Assembly: GCF_007829955.1 (NCBI RefSeq)
Contig: NZ_VIWX01000002.1
Coordinates: forward strand, 310,001 to 374,000
Direction: 5' to 3'
From: Saccharopolyspora dendranthemae
GTDB lineage: Bacteria > Actinomycetota > Actinomycetes > Mycobacteriales > Pseudonocardiaceae
Length of the DNA: 64,000 nt
The notes under the pieces were generated by a model. That model searched no databases. It saw only the letters and a program-made list of their open reading frames with translations, and was not told where the DNA came from. Positions 16,931-27,214 of this stretch are shown here, piece after piece. The stretch's first letter is position 1, and every line of letters starts with the position of its first letter. The translations under genes and the position numbers were made by a program.

Positions 16931-19210
16931 GTGAAGTTAACCAGGAACAGAACGCGCGAGCCGGACAGGACGAGCCTCCGGCGCAGGATCAGGAACATTC
17001 TGATCACCATCGTCGTGCTGTTCTTCGTGGTCGTGCTCGCCGGCTTCGCGCCGGCCTTCGTCGACGGGCTCATCGTGCGCACGGTCGCGCTCACCGTGCA
17101 GGACACCTCCATCCCGGCGGTGCGGACCTTCACCGCGGTGCAGTCCGAACGCCAGCTCGTCGCCCGCGCCTTCTCCGGGGAAGGCGCTCCCGACGCCCTC
17201 GGTCAGCGCTACGCCGCCACGGACCAGACCATCGGTGAGCTCTCCGGCAAGCTGACCGAGCTGTCCGGCAACTCCGCGACGCCCCCGGACCTCAAGGCCA
17301 AGATCGACAAGGTCAACGTCCTGATCGGCCAGCTCCCGGAATCCCGGCCCACGTTCCCCTTGGACCCGGCCCGCAAGACGGCGACCCTCCAGCGCTACAA
17401 CGAGGTCCTGGACGCCGGTGCCGACCTGTTCGGCGGTCAGGCCCGCGCGGTCGAGGACGCCCCGGCCGGGCACGCAGGCATCAGCGCGACCGAGATCTTC
17501 CGCTCCGGCGACCAGATGGCGCGCACCTCGGTGCTGGCCGACCGAGGTGTGGAAGCCCGGATGAGCCCGGACGAGCAGGTCGAGTTCGCGATGCTGGTCG
17601 GTTCCTACCGCGACGAGCTCGAAGAGCAGATCCCGCACTCGGCGCCGCAGGTCCAGCAGAGCTACCAGGAACTGACCCGCTCCGCGAGCTGGGGCCAGCT
17701 GCAGGCCGTCGAGCAGCAGCTGATCACGCGCGGTCAGGCGCAGGGCGTGACCACGCAGCAGTGGCACGAGATCAGCGACGAGGTCGGCGGGCAGATCACC
17801 GAGCTCGCCGTGGTCCAAGCCCGCTACGGCTCGGACCTCGGACTGGCCAACGGCAATGCCGCCCTGCTGCGGACCACGCTGTTCGCCGGCCTGGTGCTGA
17901 TCGCCACCGCCGGTGCCGCCGTGCTGATGTGGTGGTTCGCCGGTCGCCAGCTGGTCGCCCTCGTGCCGCAACGACTGGTCGAGCTCCGCGACGCCGTGCG
18001 CAAGGTGGCCGACGAGGACGTGCCCGAGCTGTTCCGGAAGGTGGAGCGGGGAGAAGAGGTCGACGTCTCCACGCCGCTGCGCTCCCTGGACTTCGGCAAG
18101 GACGAGATCGGCGACGTGGCGGACGCTTTCGCCGACGCGTACCAGGTCGCGGTGCAGGAGCGGATCAAGCAGAAGCGGACGAGCGATGCGTTCACCCGCG
18201 TCGTGGTCGGCATGGCCGCCCGCGTGCAGCAGATCGTGCAGAACGCCATGCAGATCGTCGACACCGAGGAGCGCGAAGCCGGCGAGGCCGCACCCCGCTA
18301 CCGCGCGCTGCTGGTCCTCGACAGCCTCCTGCTGCGCGCCCGCCGGCTCGCGGAGAACCTGCGGCTGCTCTCCGGCAACCGCCTCGCCCGGTACCACCGC
18401 GGTCCGACGTCGATGGAGGTCATCCTCGAATCGGCGCGAGCCGAGATCGAGCACTACGGCCGGATCCACACCCGCCAGCCGGGTGCGGTGGCCGTCGACG
18501 GACAGGCCGCGCCGTACCTGATCCGCGTGCTCGCGGAGCTCATGGACAACGCCGCCAACTACAGCTCCCCGCAGGGCAAGGCCCGGGTCTGGACCGAGGA
18601 GCTCGGCGGATCCCTCGTGGTCGTCATCGAGGACCGCGGCCTGGGCATGCCCTCGGAGAGGCTTGGCGAGGCGAACGAGATCCTGGCCACCGACAGCGAC
18701 TTCGCCCTCGGCAACGTGCAGCGCCACATGCAGCTGGGCCTCCCGGTGGTCGCCAGGATCACCCAGCAGTGGAGCATCCAGGTCCGGCTGGCGGCAGGCG
18801 AGTCCGGCGGCATCCGCGCCGAGGTGGCCATCCCCGCCGAACTGGTGCGTGAGGTCGAGGTCGAAAAGCCCGCCCCGGCACCGATTTCCAGCGCACGGGG
18901 AACGCTGTCCGGTGCGACGGCGCTGCTCGCCGACCCGGTGGAGACCCGCGCCCCGGCCCGCCCGGAACCGAAGAGGCCGCGAGTCGAACCGGCTGAGCAG
19001 GAGCAGCCGCTGGAGACTTCGCCCGTCGGGCTGCCCATGCGGCGCAAGGGTGCTTCGCCGGTCGGCAGAGCTCTCGACGAGGAGAAGAAGGCACAGGGTT
19101 CCGGTGCGGCCGACGAGGACGCCGGGACTCGGCGCAACGCGGGCGGCGGCGGAGCCATGGGCTTCGTCTCCGGACGCCAGAACCACGGTAGCGACACAGG
19201 TGAGGGGTGA
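16931..19210 (+). CDS. cvnA: Conservon sensor kinase-like protein (CvnA)
   Basis: 759 residues from GTG 16931 (GAAGGAG upstream, 10-nt spacing). Architecture: membrane helix 1 (about 24-45); an extracytoplasmic helical region of the nitrate/nitrite-sensing (NIT-like) type; membrane helix 2 (about 315-338); a HAMP-like linker; and a GHKL ATPase domain (N-box LMDNAANYSSP near 537, G1 EDRGLGM near 568). A disordered Pro/Glu-rich tail (about 650-759) follows. No canonical phospho-acceptor His box is evident, as is usual in CvnA proteins. In Streptomyces, conservons form membrane complexes resembling G-protein-coupled signalling. It overlaps cvnB by 4 bp (GTGA). Confidence 0.87.
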   Translation: MKLTRNRTREPDRTSLRRRIRNILITIVVLFFVVVLAGFAPAFVDGLIVRTVALTVQDTSIPAVRTFTAVQSERQLVARAFSGEGAPDALGQRYAATDQTIGELSGKLTELSGNSATPPDLKAKIDKVNVLIGQLPESRPTFPLDPARKTATLQRYNEVLDAGADLFGGQARAVEDAPAGHAGISATEIFRSGDQMARTSVLADRGVEARMSPDEQVEFAMLVGSYRDELEEQIPHSAPQVQQSYQELTRSASWGQLQAVEQQLITRGQAQGVTTQQWHEISDEVGGQITELAVVQARYGSDLGLANGNAALLRTTLFAGLVLIATAGAAVLMWWFAGRQLVALVPQRLVELRDAVRKVADEDVPELFRKVERGEEVDVSTPLRSLDFGKDEIGDVADAFADAYQVAVQERIKQKRTSDAFTRVVVGMAARVQQIVQNAMQIVDTEEREAGEAAPRYRALLVLDSLLLRARRLAENLRLLSGNRLARYHRGPTSMEVILESARAEIEHYGRIHTRQPGAVAVDGQAAPYLIRVLAELMDNAANYSSPQGKARVWTEELGGSLVVVIEDRGLGMPSERLGEANEILATDSDFALGNVQRHMQLGLPVVARITQQWSIQVRLAAGESGGIRAEVAIPAELVREVEVEKPAPAPISSARGTLSGATALLADPVETRAPARPEPKRPRVEPAEQEQPLETSPVGLPMRRKGASPVGRALDEEKKAQGSGAADEDAGTRRNAGGGGAMGFVSGRQNHGSDTGEG

Positions 19211-19635
19211 ACACAGTGAGCGAGAGCCGGGACGACTTGAGCTGGGTGCTGACGGATTTCGCGCAGCGCGTCGCCGACGTGGACTGCGTCGTGTTGTGGT
19301 CGTCGGACGGTTTCCCCAGGGCCGCCTCCGAAGGCGTCTCGAAGGAGCAGGCGGAGGATCTCGCCGCGATGTCCGCCTCGGCGTTCAGCTCGTCCAAGAG
19401 GGTCAGCGTGATCGGCGGGGGCGGTGATCTGAACAAGACGGTCATCGAGGGCACGAACCGGTTCGTGATCCTCGCGCTGGCCGCCGAGCGCTCCGGGATC
19501 ACCGTGGTGGTCAACACCGCCGCCGACCCGCTGATCGTCAACGTCGAGCTCGACCGGCTGCTGGCGCAGGTCGGGGAGCACCTCGTGACCGAGGGGCGCG
19601 GTGGCTCCGGCTCGCTGACCGGGACGAGGCCGTAA
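19207..19635 (+). CDS. cvnB: Conservon roadblock/LC7 protein (CvnB)
   Basis: 142 residues, roadblock/LC7 fold: the LSWVLTDFAQRVADVDCVVLWSSDGFP start and the TVVVNTAADPLIVNVELDRLL end are typical. Roadblock proteins partner with small GTPases and act as their regulators. Start is either GTG 19207 (overlapping the cvnA stop) or GTG 19216, which has GGTGAGGGG at a better distance. It is the second gene of a cvnABCD operon. Confidence 0.87.
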   Translation: MNTVSESRDDLSWVLTDFAQRVADVDCVVLWSSDGFPRAASEGVSKEQAEDLAAMSASAFSSSKRVSVIGGGGDLNKTVIEGTNRFVILALAAERSGITVVVNTAADPLIVNVELDRLLAQVGEHLVTEGRGGSGSLTGTRP

Positions 19636-19638
19636 CCC

Positions 19639-20013
19639 ATGTCCGATCAGCAGAACGTCCACGCCGAAGATCCGGGAGCGGGGGTCCGGCCGTTCGTCGT
19701 CGCCGGCGCCCCCGAGAAGTCGGACCTGGACCTGGACCTGGCGACCCAGGTGGTCGCGAACCCCGGCAGCGGGGGATATCGAGACCTGTCGATGAGCGAC
19801 AGCGCCGCGCTGGAACTGGCGAAGAACCCCGTGGCCATAGCTGAAGTGGCGGGAAGCCTGGGGACGCCGGTACTGACCGCACGCGCCCTCGTGGGTGCGC
19901 TGCTCCGCCGGGGCGTCCTCAGCCTCGACGGCGAAAGCGCTCCGGACGAGACCGTTTCCGATGCAACACTGGAATACCTACAGGGGGTTCTGGACAGTGT
20001 TAAACAGCTTTGA
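19639..20013 (+). CDS. cvnC: Conservon DUF742 protein (CvnC)
   Basis: 124 residues, DUF742 family. It has a VRPFVVAGA opening and a winged-helix-like C-terminal half (ALELAKNPVAIAEVAGSLGTP, then VLTARALVGALLRRGVL). CvnC proteins occur only within conservons, where they may link the kinase-like sensor to the GTPase. It lies 3 bp after cvnB and overlaps cvnD by 17 bp. Confidence 0.87.
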   Translation: MSDQQNVHAEDPGAGVRPFVVAGAPEKSDLDLDLATQVVANPGSGGYRDLSMSDSAALELAKNPVAIAEVAGSLGTPVLTARALVGALLRRGVLSLDGESAPDETVSDATLEYLQGVLDSVKQL

Positions 20014-20590
20014 GCGGCCGCCGGTCAAGCTCGTCATCGCCGGTGGTTACGGTTGCGGCAAAACGACGCTGATCAAGAGCGTGGCGGATCCGGATCGGTA
20101 CGTGCGGCTGACCGACGAGCCGATCACGGACGCCAGCGCCACCGTGGACGCGCTCACCGGTGTGCCGGAGAAGACGACCACGACGGTCAGCATCGACTTC
20201 GGTCGCATCAACCTGAGCAACGGCACTCCGCTGTTCCTGTTCGGAATGCCCGGCCAGTCCCGGTTCTGGTCGGTGTGGGACGACCACACCCACGGCGCGT
20301 TCGGCGCCGTGGTCGTGGCCGACACGCGCCGCCTCGACGACTGCTTCTCCAGCCTGGACTTCTACGAGGACCGCAACATCCCCTACGTCGTCGCGGTCAA
20401 CGAGTTCGACGGCACGAGGCGCTACGAGGCCGAGGACATCGCCAACGCTCTGCAGATCGACACCGCCAAGGTCCCGGTGGTGAACTTCGACGCGCGGGAG
20501 CGGGGCGACGTCAAGGACGTGCTGGCGAGGCTGCTCGAGCACGTCATGACGCTGATGGCCACTCAGCAGGCGGTCGGCGCAGGTCAGTGA
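19997..20590 (+). CDS. cvnD: Conservon small GTPase (CvnD)
   Basis: 197 residues from GTG 19997, placed so that CAGGGGG sits about 9 bases upstream. The frame is open further left but overlaps cvnC. GTP-binding motifs: P-loop GGYGCGKTT (about 13-21), switch region FLFGMPGQSRFW in place of DxxG, and VAVNEFDG as the NKxD-like guanine motif. It is the Ras-like switch of the conservon and should work with CvnB. Its last 47 bases overlap the convergent monooxygenase gene. Confidence 0.87.
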   Translation: MLNSFERPPVKLVIAGGYGCGKTTLIKSVADPDRYVRLTDEPITDASATVDALTGVPEKTTTTVSIDFGRINLSNGTPLFLFGMPGQSRFWSVWDDHTHGAFGAVVVADTRRLDDCFSSLDFYEDRNIPYVVAVNEFDGTRRYEAEDIANALQIDTAKVPVVNFDARERGDVKDVLARLLEHVMTLMATQQAVGAGQ

Positions 20591-21995
20591 GCCGGTTGCC
20601 CTGGCGGGCCGGGGACGTCGCGTCGGCCGGGCGCTCCCGGCCCTGTCGGCGCTCCTGCTTGAGCCCTCGGACGTAGCTCGGGACGTCGACGTGCAGGGCG
20701 TCCTCCGGGCGTTGCGCACCGTAGCGCCCGGCGCTCCGGGAGAGGTGGCCGCGTACCTCGGCGACCATCTCGTCCTGCGCGGGGAGGTGGGCTTCGCCGG
20801 TGACGAGTTCGCCGATCCACTCCGCCTGCAGCTCGGCCAGGCGGGTCAAAGCGCCCACCGGGCGCAGGAATCCGGCCAGGTAGAGCCCGTCGTGGCCGGG
20901 CGGCACGATCCGCTGGAACAGCGAGAGCCTGCCGTCCTCGTCGAAGACGACGTCGTCGGGCACCGGCAATGACATGTCGTAGCCGGTGCACAGGACGACG
21001 GCGTCGACGTCCTCAGCGCTGCCGTCGCTGAACGTGATGCCCTCGGTGGTGAGCTCGCGGATTCCCGGTCGGACCGTGATCTCACCGTGCGAGAGTCGGC
21101 TCAGCAGCTCGTCCGAGACGGTGATGGGAGCTTCCATCACCCGGTGATCGGGTTCCGGCAGGCCGTAGTCGGTGATCCGCCCGCGCGAGAGGTGCAGCAG
21201 CACCTCGATGAGCTTGCGCTGCGCCTTGAACGGCAGGAACGACCACCAGCGGCTCGCGGCGATCTCGTCGATCGGCATCCCCATCAGGGTTTTCGGCACC
21301 ACGTGCGCACCTCGCCTGATGGACAGGACCGTTCGGGACGCGACGCGCGAGAGCTCGGCGGCGATGTCGCAGGCCGAGTTCCCGAATCCCACCACCGCGA
21401 CCGCCTGGTCGCGGAACGGTTCCGGGCTCGTGTAGTCGGTGGAGTGGAGCCGCCTGCCGCGGAACAGCTCCGAACCGGTGAAATCCGGGTCCGGGTGTCG
21501 TGGCACCGAGTGATACCCCGAGGCCAGCACGACGTTCCGGAAGTGCCGCGTCCGCGCGGATTCCCCGCCCTCACCGCTGGTGACCAACCAGCCTCCACCC
21601 GGTGCCGGTTCCACGCGGTGGACGTGCGCGCCGAACTCGATGTTGCTGGTGAGGTCGTGCTCGTCGGCGAAGCGCCGCAGGTAGGACGCGACCTGGTCGT
21701 GCCGCGGGTACCGCGGGAAGTCCTCGGGCACGGGGAATCCCGTGAACCCGGTGACCTTGCTGGAGGTGTTGAGGTGCAGGGAGTCGTAGGCCGGATGTGA
21801 CTCCTGCGAGCTGGAGCGGCCGAAGTTCCACACCCCGCCCACGTCGTTGTCGCGTTCCAGGGCGACGAACGTCACGCCGCGCTGCTTGAGCGAGCGCATC
21901 ATCGCGAGTCCGGATATACCGGCTCCGATCACGCACACATCACGATGATCAAGCTGGTCAGATGTGCTTTTTCCATGAGAGTCCACAGTGCCCAT
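20544..21995 (-). CDS. Flavin-containing monooxygenase, probably acting on prenylated tryptophan
   Basis: 483 residues. FAD site GAGISG (24-29), NADPH site GFGNSA (about 204-209) and the FMO fingerprint FRGRRLHSTDY (FxGxxxHxxxY) are all present. The start ATG 21995 has GGAGAGGG 4 bases before it. A divergent DMATS-type prenyltransferase begins about 160 bp away. Established knowledge: in Streptomyces coelicolor a DMATS/FMO pair (SCO7467/SCO7468) turns tryptophan into 5-dimethylallylindole-3-acetonitrile through an oxime. This gene pair looks like the same type. The C-terminal 50 residues are basic and unlike typical FMOs, and the gene end overlaps cvnD. Confidence 0.8.
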   Translation of the reverse strand: MGTVDSHGKSTSDQLDHRDVCVIGAGISGLAMMRSLKQRGVTFVALERDNDVGGVWNFGRSSSQESHPAYDSLHLNTSSKVTGFTGFPVPEDFPRYPRHDQVASYLRRFADEHDLTSNIEFGAHVHRVEPAPGGGWLVTSGEGGESARTRHFRNVVLASGYHSVPRHPDPDFTGSELFRGRRLHSTDYTSPEPFRDQAVAVVGFGNSACDIAAELSRVASRTVLSIRRGAHVVPKTLMGMPIDEIAASRWWSFLPFKAQRKLIEVLLHLSRGRITDYGLPEPDHRVMEAPITVSDELLSRLSHGEITVRPGIRELTTEGITFSDGSAEDVDAVVLCTGYDMSLPVPDDVVFDEDGRLSLFQRIVPPGHDGLYLAGFLRPVGALTRLAELQAEWIGELVTGEAHLPAQDEMVAEVRGHLSRSAGRYGAQRPEDALHVDVPSYVRGLKQERRQGRERPADATSPARQGNRLTDLRRPPAEWPSAS

Positions 21996-22157
21996 CGAGC
22001 CCTCTCCGCGTGCAGACCATTCCCAATTCGTCGGAAGGATGAGATCGTGTAGACGTTGCTGACAGGCGCCGTGCCGCGATCAAGCGTAACCGCGATGCGG
22101 AAGGTCGGGGTAGTGCAAAGTTCAAGAGCGGTATCGTCATCCGTTCGCCGGTGGGGT

Positions 22158-23252
22158 GTGTTCCCCGCGCGAGGCGTGTCATTCACACAGTTCCTGACCA
22201 GCCAGTACCGAACCGCCGCCGAGCATCTCGGGTTCTCCCGTTCCGAAGTGGAGACCCTCGTCACAGAACTCAGCGTTGCCTTGAGCCCCTGGGGTGATCA
22301 CCCGATCGGCTCTTGCCCTGAGGTTCCCTCTTTTGTTTCAGCGGACGGCTTTCCAGCCGAGATGTCCATCAGCTGGCGGGCGGGTCGCCCGGAGCTCCGA
22401 GTCCTCTTCGAATCCCTCGATGACGAGAACACTCCGGCCGGCTGCCAGCGGGCCGGCCGCGCCCTCTCCGATCGGCTGGACGGCCGGAAAGGCGTGGACC
22501 TGCACCGCTACCGCTGCGTGGAAGAACTCTTCGTCAGCGACGATCCGCTCGTGAACCGTCCCACCATCTGGCATTCGCTCGCATGGCGACCAGGAGAGCC
22601 CGTTCGGTACAAGGCCTATTTCAATCCGCAGGTGGAAACCGTCGATCAGGCGGGCGTGATGGAGAAATCGACTGAGGCGATGGAACGCCTCGGGCTCAGC
22701 ACGCCGTGGTCTTCGGTTCGAATGTGGATGCCGGAATTGGTGGACCGCGGAATTGATGTCGAATTCGTGGCACTTGATTTGATGGATTCGAATCGCGCGC
22801 GCGTCAAGGTCTACTTCCGCATCAGCAGTCGCGCTTGGGAGGACGTGAACGCGGTGGCGTCCCTGGCGAGCGGGCACGATTCGGATCGGGCCGAGCGGGT
22901 GTGGCGATCGCTGTATCACGGACAGGACAAGGCGGAAGGCGAGGAGCCCTTGGTCTGCCTCGCTTTTCGACAAGGTTCGAACCGTCCGGTGGAGGCCAAC
23001 CTGTACTTCCGATTACCGGGAAACGCGCAGTCCGATGAGGACGCAGCCGGGCGGATCTCCGGGCTCATGCGGCAGGAGGGCGTCGACCCGCGGTCCTACC
23101 GGGCCCTGATCAACGCCCTCGCGCCGAGAGAGGCGGCGAGGATGACAGGACTGCAGGACCTCGTCGCGTACCGCACCACGGCCCCGGGTGAACCGGCGGA
23201 TCTGGGTGTGTACCTGAGGTTCTCCGTCTACGACCGGCCAGCGGAAGCCTGA
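22158..23252 (+). CDS. DMATS-type aromatic (indole/tryptophan) prenyltransferase
   Basis: About 364 residues. It matches the tryptophan dimethylallyltransferase (PF11991, ABBA barrel) family: repeated strands RYKAYFNPQ, RVKVYFRI, PVEANLYFRLPG and LGVYLRFSVYD carry the Lys/Tyr residues that bind the diphosphate. It should transfer a dimethylallyl group from DMAPP onto an indole. The start is uncertain: the frame is open from 22056, and GTG 22158, GTG 22176 and ATG 22095 are candidates with no strong ribosome site. Its divergent partner is a flavin monooxygenase. No tryptophanase gene (often the third member of such clusters) is adjacent. Codon use is slightly richer in A/T than its neighbours, for example around 22740-22790. 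Confidence 0.82.
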   Translation: MFPARGVSFTQFLTSQYRTAAEHLGFSRSEVETLVTELSVALSPWGDHPIGSCPEVPSFVSADGFPAEMSISWRAGRPELRVLFESLDDENTPAGCQRAGRALSDRLDGRKGVDLHRYRCVEELFVSDDPLVNRPTIWHSLAWRPGEPVRYKAYFNPQVETVDQAGVMEKSTEAMERLGLSTPWSSVRMWMPELVDRGIDVEFVALDLMDSNRARVKVYFRISSRAWEDVNAVASLASGHDSDRAERVWRSLYHGQDKAEGEEPLVCLAFRQGSNRPVEANLYFRLPGNAQSDEDAAGRISGLMRQEGVDPRSYRALINALAPREAARMTGLQDLVAYRTTAPGEPADLGVYLRFSVYDRPAEA

Positions 23253-23261
23253 GGCCGGTGA

Positions 23262-23297
23262 CGCGGTGGAGGCGGTCGACGCCGCCTCCACCGCGTT
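23262..23297. terminator. Bidirectional hairpin terminator
   Basis: A perfect 15-bp stem (ACGCGGTGGAGGCGG with its complement, 6-nt loop) lies in the short gap between the prenyltransferase and the convergent lactate permease. It can serve both transcripts. Confidence 0.6.
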
Positions 23298-23303
23298 CTG
23301 GGA

Positions 23304-24956
23304 CTAGCCCGGCAGCATCCAGGACAGGACGGTGGCTTGCAGGAAGACCAGGGCGCAGAGGACCAGGAGCAGTCCTAGGCTCCACTTCAGAGTCGTGCGC
23401 AGCAGCGTCGCTTCCTGGCCCGCCAGGCCGACGGCGGTGGCGGCGATGGTGAGGTTCTGCGGGCTGACCATCTTGCCCATCACGCCGCCCGAGGTGTTGG
23501 CGGCGACCAGCAGAGCCGGGTCGACGCCCACCCTCTGCGCGGCGACCTGCTGCAGCCCGGCGAACAGCGCGTTCGCACTGGTGTCCGATCCGGTCACCGC
23601 GACACCGATCCACCCCAGCACCGGGGAGAGGAAGATGAACAGCGCGCCCGCGCTGGCGATCGCGGTGCCGATGGTGGTGGTCTGGCCCGACTGGTTCATC
23701 ACGTAGGCCAGGGCCAGGACGCCGACCACGGCGAGCGCGGACCACCGCAGGGACTTCGCCGTGGAGACCAGGTCCGACAGCACGGACCGCAGCGGGATCC
23801 GGTACACGGCCGCGACGCCGAAACCGCAGAGCAGCAGCAGGCTTCCGGGTGAGGACAGCCAGTCCAGGTCGAACACCGCGGTGTCGGCGGGCTCACCGGA
23901 GGCGGTCAGCAGCTGCCCGTGCAGGCCGGGCCAGGGGATCTCCACGGTGGTGCTGTCGAGCGCGTCGCCCAGCGATCCCCAGAGCTTGACCACCGAGAAG
24001 ACGGCCACGACCAGCGCGTAGGGGAACAGGGCCATCGCGGTTCGCGCGGGAGTGACCGGCTGCTCGGCGGCGGGAGCCCCGCCGGGCCGACCGGGAGCAT
24101 CGTCCTGAGCGGAGCGCAGGCGATGGGTCGCGGCCTCACCGCCGGTGGGTCGCCAGAACCGGAGCAGGATCACCAGTGCAACGGCTCCCGCCAGCGAGGA
24201 CACGATGTCCGTCAGCTGCACCGAGAGGTAATTCGCGCAGACGAACTGAGCCACGGCGAACCCGGCCCCGGTCACCAGCGCGGCCGGCCAGATGTCGCGC
24301 AGGCCGCGCCGTCCGTCGACGATGAGCGCGAGCAGGAACGGCACGGCGAACGCGAGCAGCGGCGTCTGCCTGCCGACCACGGCGCCGATGTCCTCGTAGG
24401 GGATCCCGGTCAGCTCGCCCGCGGTGATGATCGGGGTTCCCAGGGCGCCGAACGCCACCGGTGCGGTGTTGGCGAGCAGGACGGTGACGGCGGCGCGCAC
24501 CGGCGCGAAACCGACCGCGACCAACATCATCCCGGTGATCGCCACGGGAGCGCCGAACCCGGCCAGCGCTTCGAGCAGGCCGCCGAAGCAGAACGCGATG
24601 ACCACCGCTTGGATCCGCGGGTCGGGCGAGATCACGCCGAAGCACGTGCGCAGGTCCTCGAAGCGCCCGGCGGTCACCGTGAGCTGGTAGAGCCAGATCG
24701 CGGTGAACACGATCCACATGATCGGCAGGAGGCCGAACGCGGCACCTTCGCCCGCTGACGACAGGGCCATGCCCACGGGCATGCCGTAGGCGAGCACGGC
24801 CACGGCCAGGGCGACCGCGAGTCCGGACAGCGCCGCCCAGTGCGCCTTCACCCGGAGCGCGCCCAGCAGCACGAACACCGTGAGGAGGGGGAGGGCCGAC
24901 AGCAGGGCCGAGAACGCCAGGCTTCCGCCAAGGGGCGCTGGATCCGGTTGGTACAC
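23304..24956 (-). CDS. lldP: L-lactate permease (LldP/LctP family)
   Basis: About 550 residues and 12-14 membrane helices. Signature stretches of the LctP family are visible: FCFGGLLEALAGFGAPVAI, NTAPVAFGALGTPI, GSDTSANALFAGLQ and NTSGGVMGKMVSPQNL. It takes up L-lactate (or glycolate and similar 2-hydroxy acids) with protons. I chose GTG 24956 because GAGAGG lies 10 bases before it; ATG 24980 is the alternative. It is divergent from a FadR-type regulator with an operator-like site between them, so uptake is probably controlled by that regulator. No lactate dehydrogenase gene is next to it. Confidence 0.88.
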   Translation of the reverse strand: MYQPDPAPLGGSLAFSALLSALPLLTVFVLLGALRVKAHWAALSGLAVALAVAVLAYGMPVGMALSSAGEGAAFGLLPIMWIVFTAIWLYQLTVTAGRFEDLRTCFGVISPDPRIQAVVIAFCFGGLLEALAGFGAPVAITGMMLVAVGFAPVRAAVTVLLANTAPVAFGALGTPIITAGELTGIPYEDIGAVVGRQTPLLAFAVPFLLALIVDGRRGLRDIWPAALVTGAGFAVAQFVCANYLSVQLTDIVSSLAGAVALVILLRFWRPTGGEAATHRLRSAQDDAPGRPGGAPAAEQPVTPARTAMALFPYALVVAVFSVVKLWGSLGDALDSTTVEIPWPGLHGQLLTASGEPADTAVFDLDWLSSPGSLLLLCGFGVAAVYRIPLRSVLSDLVSTAKSLRWSALAVVGVLALAYVMNQSGQTTTIGTAIASAGALFIFLSPVLGWIGVAVTGSDTSANALFAGLQQVAAQRVGVDPALLVAANTSGGVMGKMVSPQNLTIAATAVGLAGQEATLLRTTLKWSLGLLLVLCALVFLQATVLSWMLPG

Positions 24957-25003
24957 AGGCGCGACACCTCTCTGAGTCACGAAACGCCATGTCGACCTTT
25001 ATG

Positions 25004-25014
25004 TGGTCCGACCA
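25004..25014. promoter_or_regulatory. FadR/GntR-type operator between permease and regulator
   Basis: TGGTCCGACCA fits the FadR-subfamily consensus T.GT-N(0-3)-AC.A. It is flanked by near-matching TTAT/ATAA steps. It lies 48 bp before the permease start and 62 bp before the regulator start, the right place for an LldR-like protein to control both genes. Confidence 0.6.
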
Positions 25015-25075
25015 TAAGGTGGATGTACCCTAAGGGCCTTGAAACGGGCTGTAAAGGCTTGAGAGGGGCACCGAA

Positions 25076-25852
25076 TTGGCCGGGGTCGATGGCGGCGAGG
25101 ACCTCAACGAAGGCGGATCGTGGCGCCCGGTGGCGCGGGCGAGGACCTACGAACTCGTTATCGAGCGGGTCGAAGAGCAGATCGTGACCGGTCAACTCCA
25201 GGTCGGTGACCGGCTACCCGCGGAGCGCGACCTCGCGCAGATGCTCGGTGTGAGCCGCGGCGCGGTCCGTGAAGCCTTCCGCGCGCTGGAGGCCCAGGGC
25301 GTGCTGCGGATGTCGGTCGGCACCGGTCCCGATGCCGGTACGACCGTGGCCGCGACGCCGAGCAAGGCGCTCAACCGACTGCTGCGGCTGCACGTGGCGC
25401 TGGCCAACTTCCCCGTCCAGCACGTCGTGGACGCCCGGGTGATGCTCGAGCGCGAGAGCGCGTGGAACGCCTCCGAACGAGCGACCCGGGCCGAGCTCGC
25501 GGGCCTGCGCGAACTGCTCGCGGCCATGGACGACCCGGAGTGCGATCGGGAGCGGTTCAACGAGCTCGACACCGAGTTCCACGTCGCGATCGCCGAAGCG
25601 GGCGGCAACCGGCTGATCGCCGACATGACCATCGCGATCCGCGAATCCATGAAGCGGCCGCTGCTGACGGCGTTCCACGAGCTCGGCGACGGCTGGGAAC
25701 CCATCGTCGAAGGGCTCCGGAAGGACCACCACGCGATCTACCGGGCGTTGGCGGCCGGCGATGGTGCCGCCGCGCAGGAGTGCACCGAGAAGCACATCCG
25801 GGGCTTCTACCGCGACGGCCTGGGAGGCTTCTTCACCGCCGAGCGGGCGTAG
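25076..25852 (+). CDS. FadR-family (GntR/FCD) regulator, LldR-like
   Basis: 258 residues from a TTG start with GAGAGGGG 6 bases upstream. An N-terminal winged helix-turn-helix (about 22-92: GDRLPAERDLAQMLGVSRGAVREAF, recognition helix in the latter part) is followed by an all-helical FCD ligand domain (about 110-245) whose metal-binding His/Asp residues are visible (DTEFHVAIAEA, EKHIRGF). The family senses small organic acids, and location opposite lldP suggests a lactate-type ligand. It is also 69 bp upstream of the dialkylglycine decarboxylase gene on the same strand, so it may control that gene too. Confidence 0.82.
   Translation: MAGVDGGEDLNEGGSWRPVARARTYELVIERVEEQIVTGQLQVGDRLPAERDLAQMLGVSRGAVREAFRALEAQGVLRMSVGTGPDAGTTVAATPSKALNRLLRLHVALANFPVQHVVDARVMLERESAWNASERATRAELAGLRELLAAMDDPECDRERFNELDTEFHVAIAEAGGNRLIADMTIAIRESMKRPLLTAFHELGDGWEPIVEGLRKDHHAIYRALAAGDGAAAQECTEKHIRGFYRDGLGGFFTAERA

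Positions 25853-27214
<1,362 letters not shown>

Noticed and set aside
16937..19186. A 749-codon minus-strand frame opposite cvnA
   Set aside because: No protein family features; composition is that of a reverse-complement shadow of a GC-rich gene.
22056..22157. Extra N-terminal residues of the prenyltransferase
   Set aside because: The segment lacks a ribosome site and family similarity and lies in the divergent promoter region, though the exact start stays uncertain.
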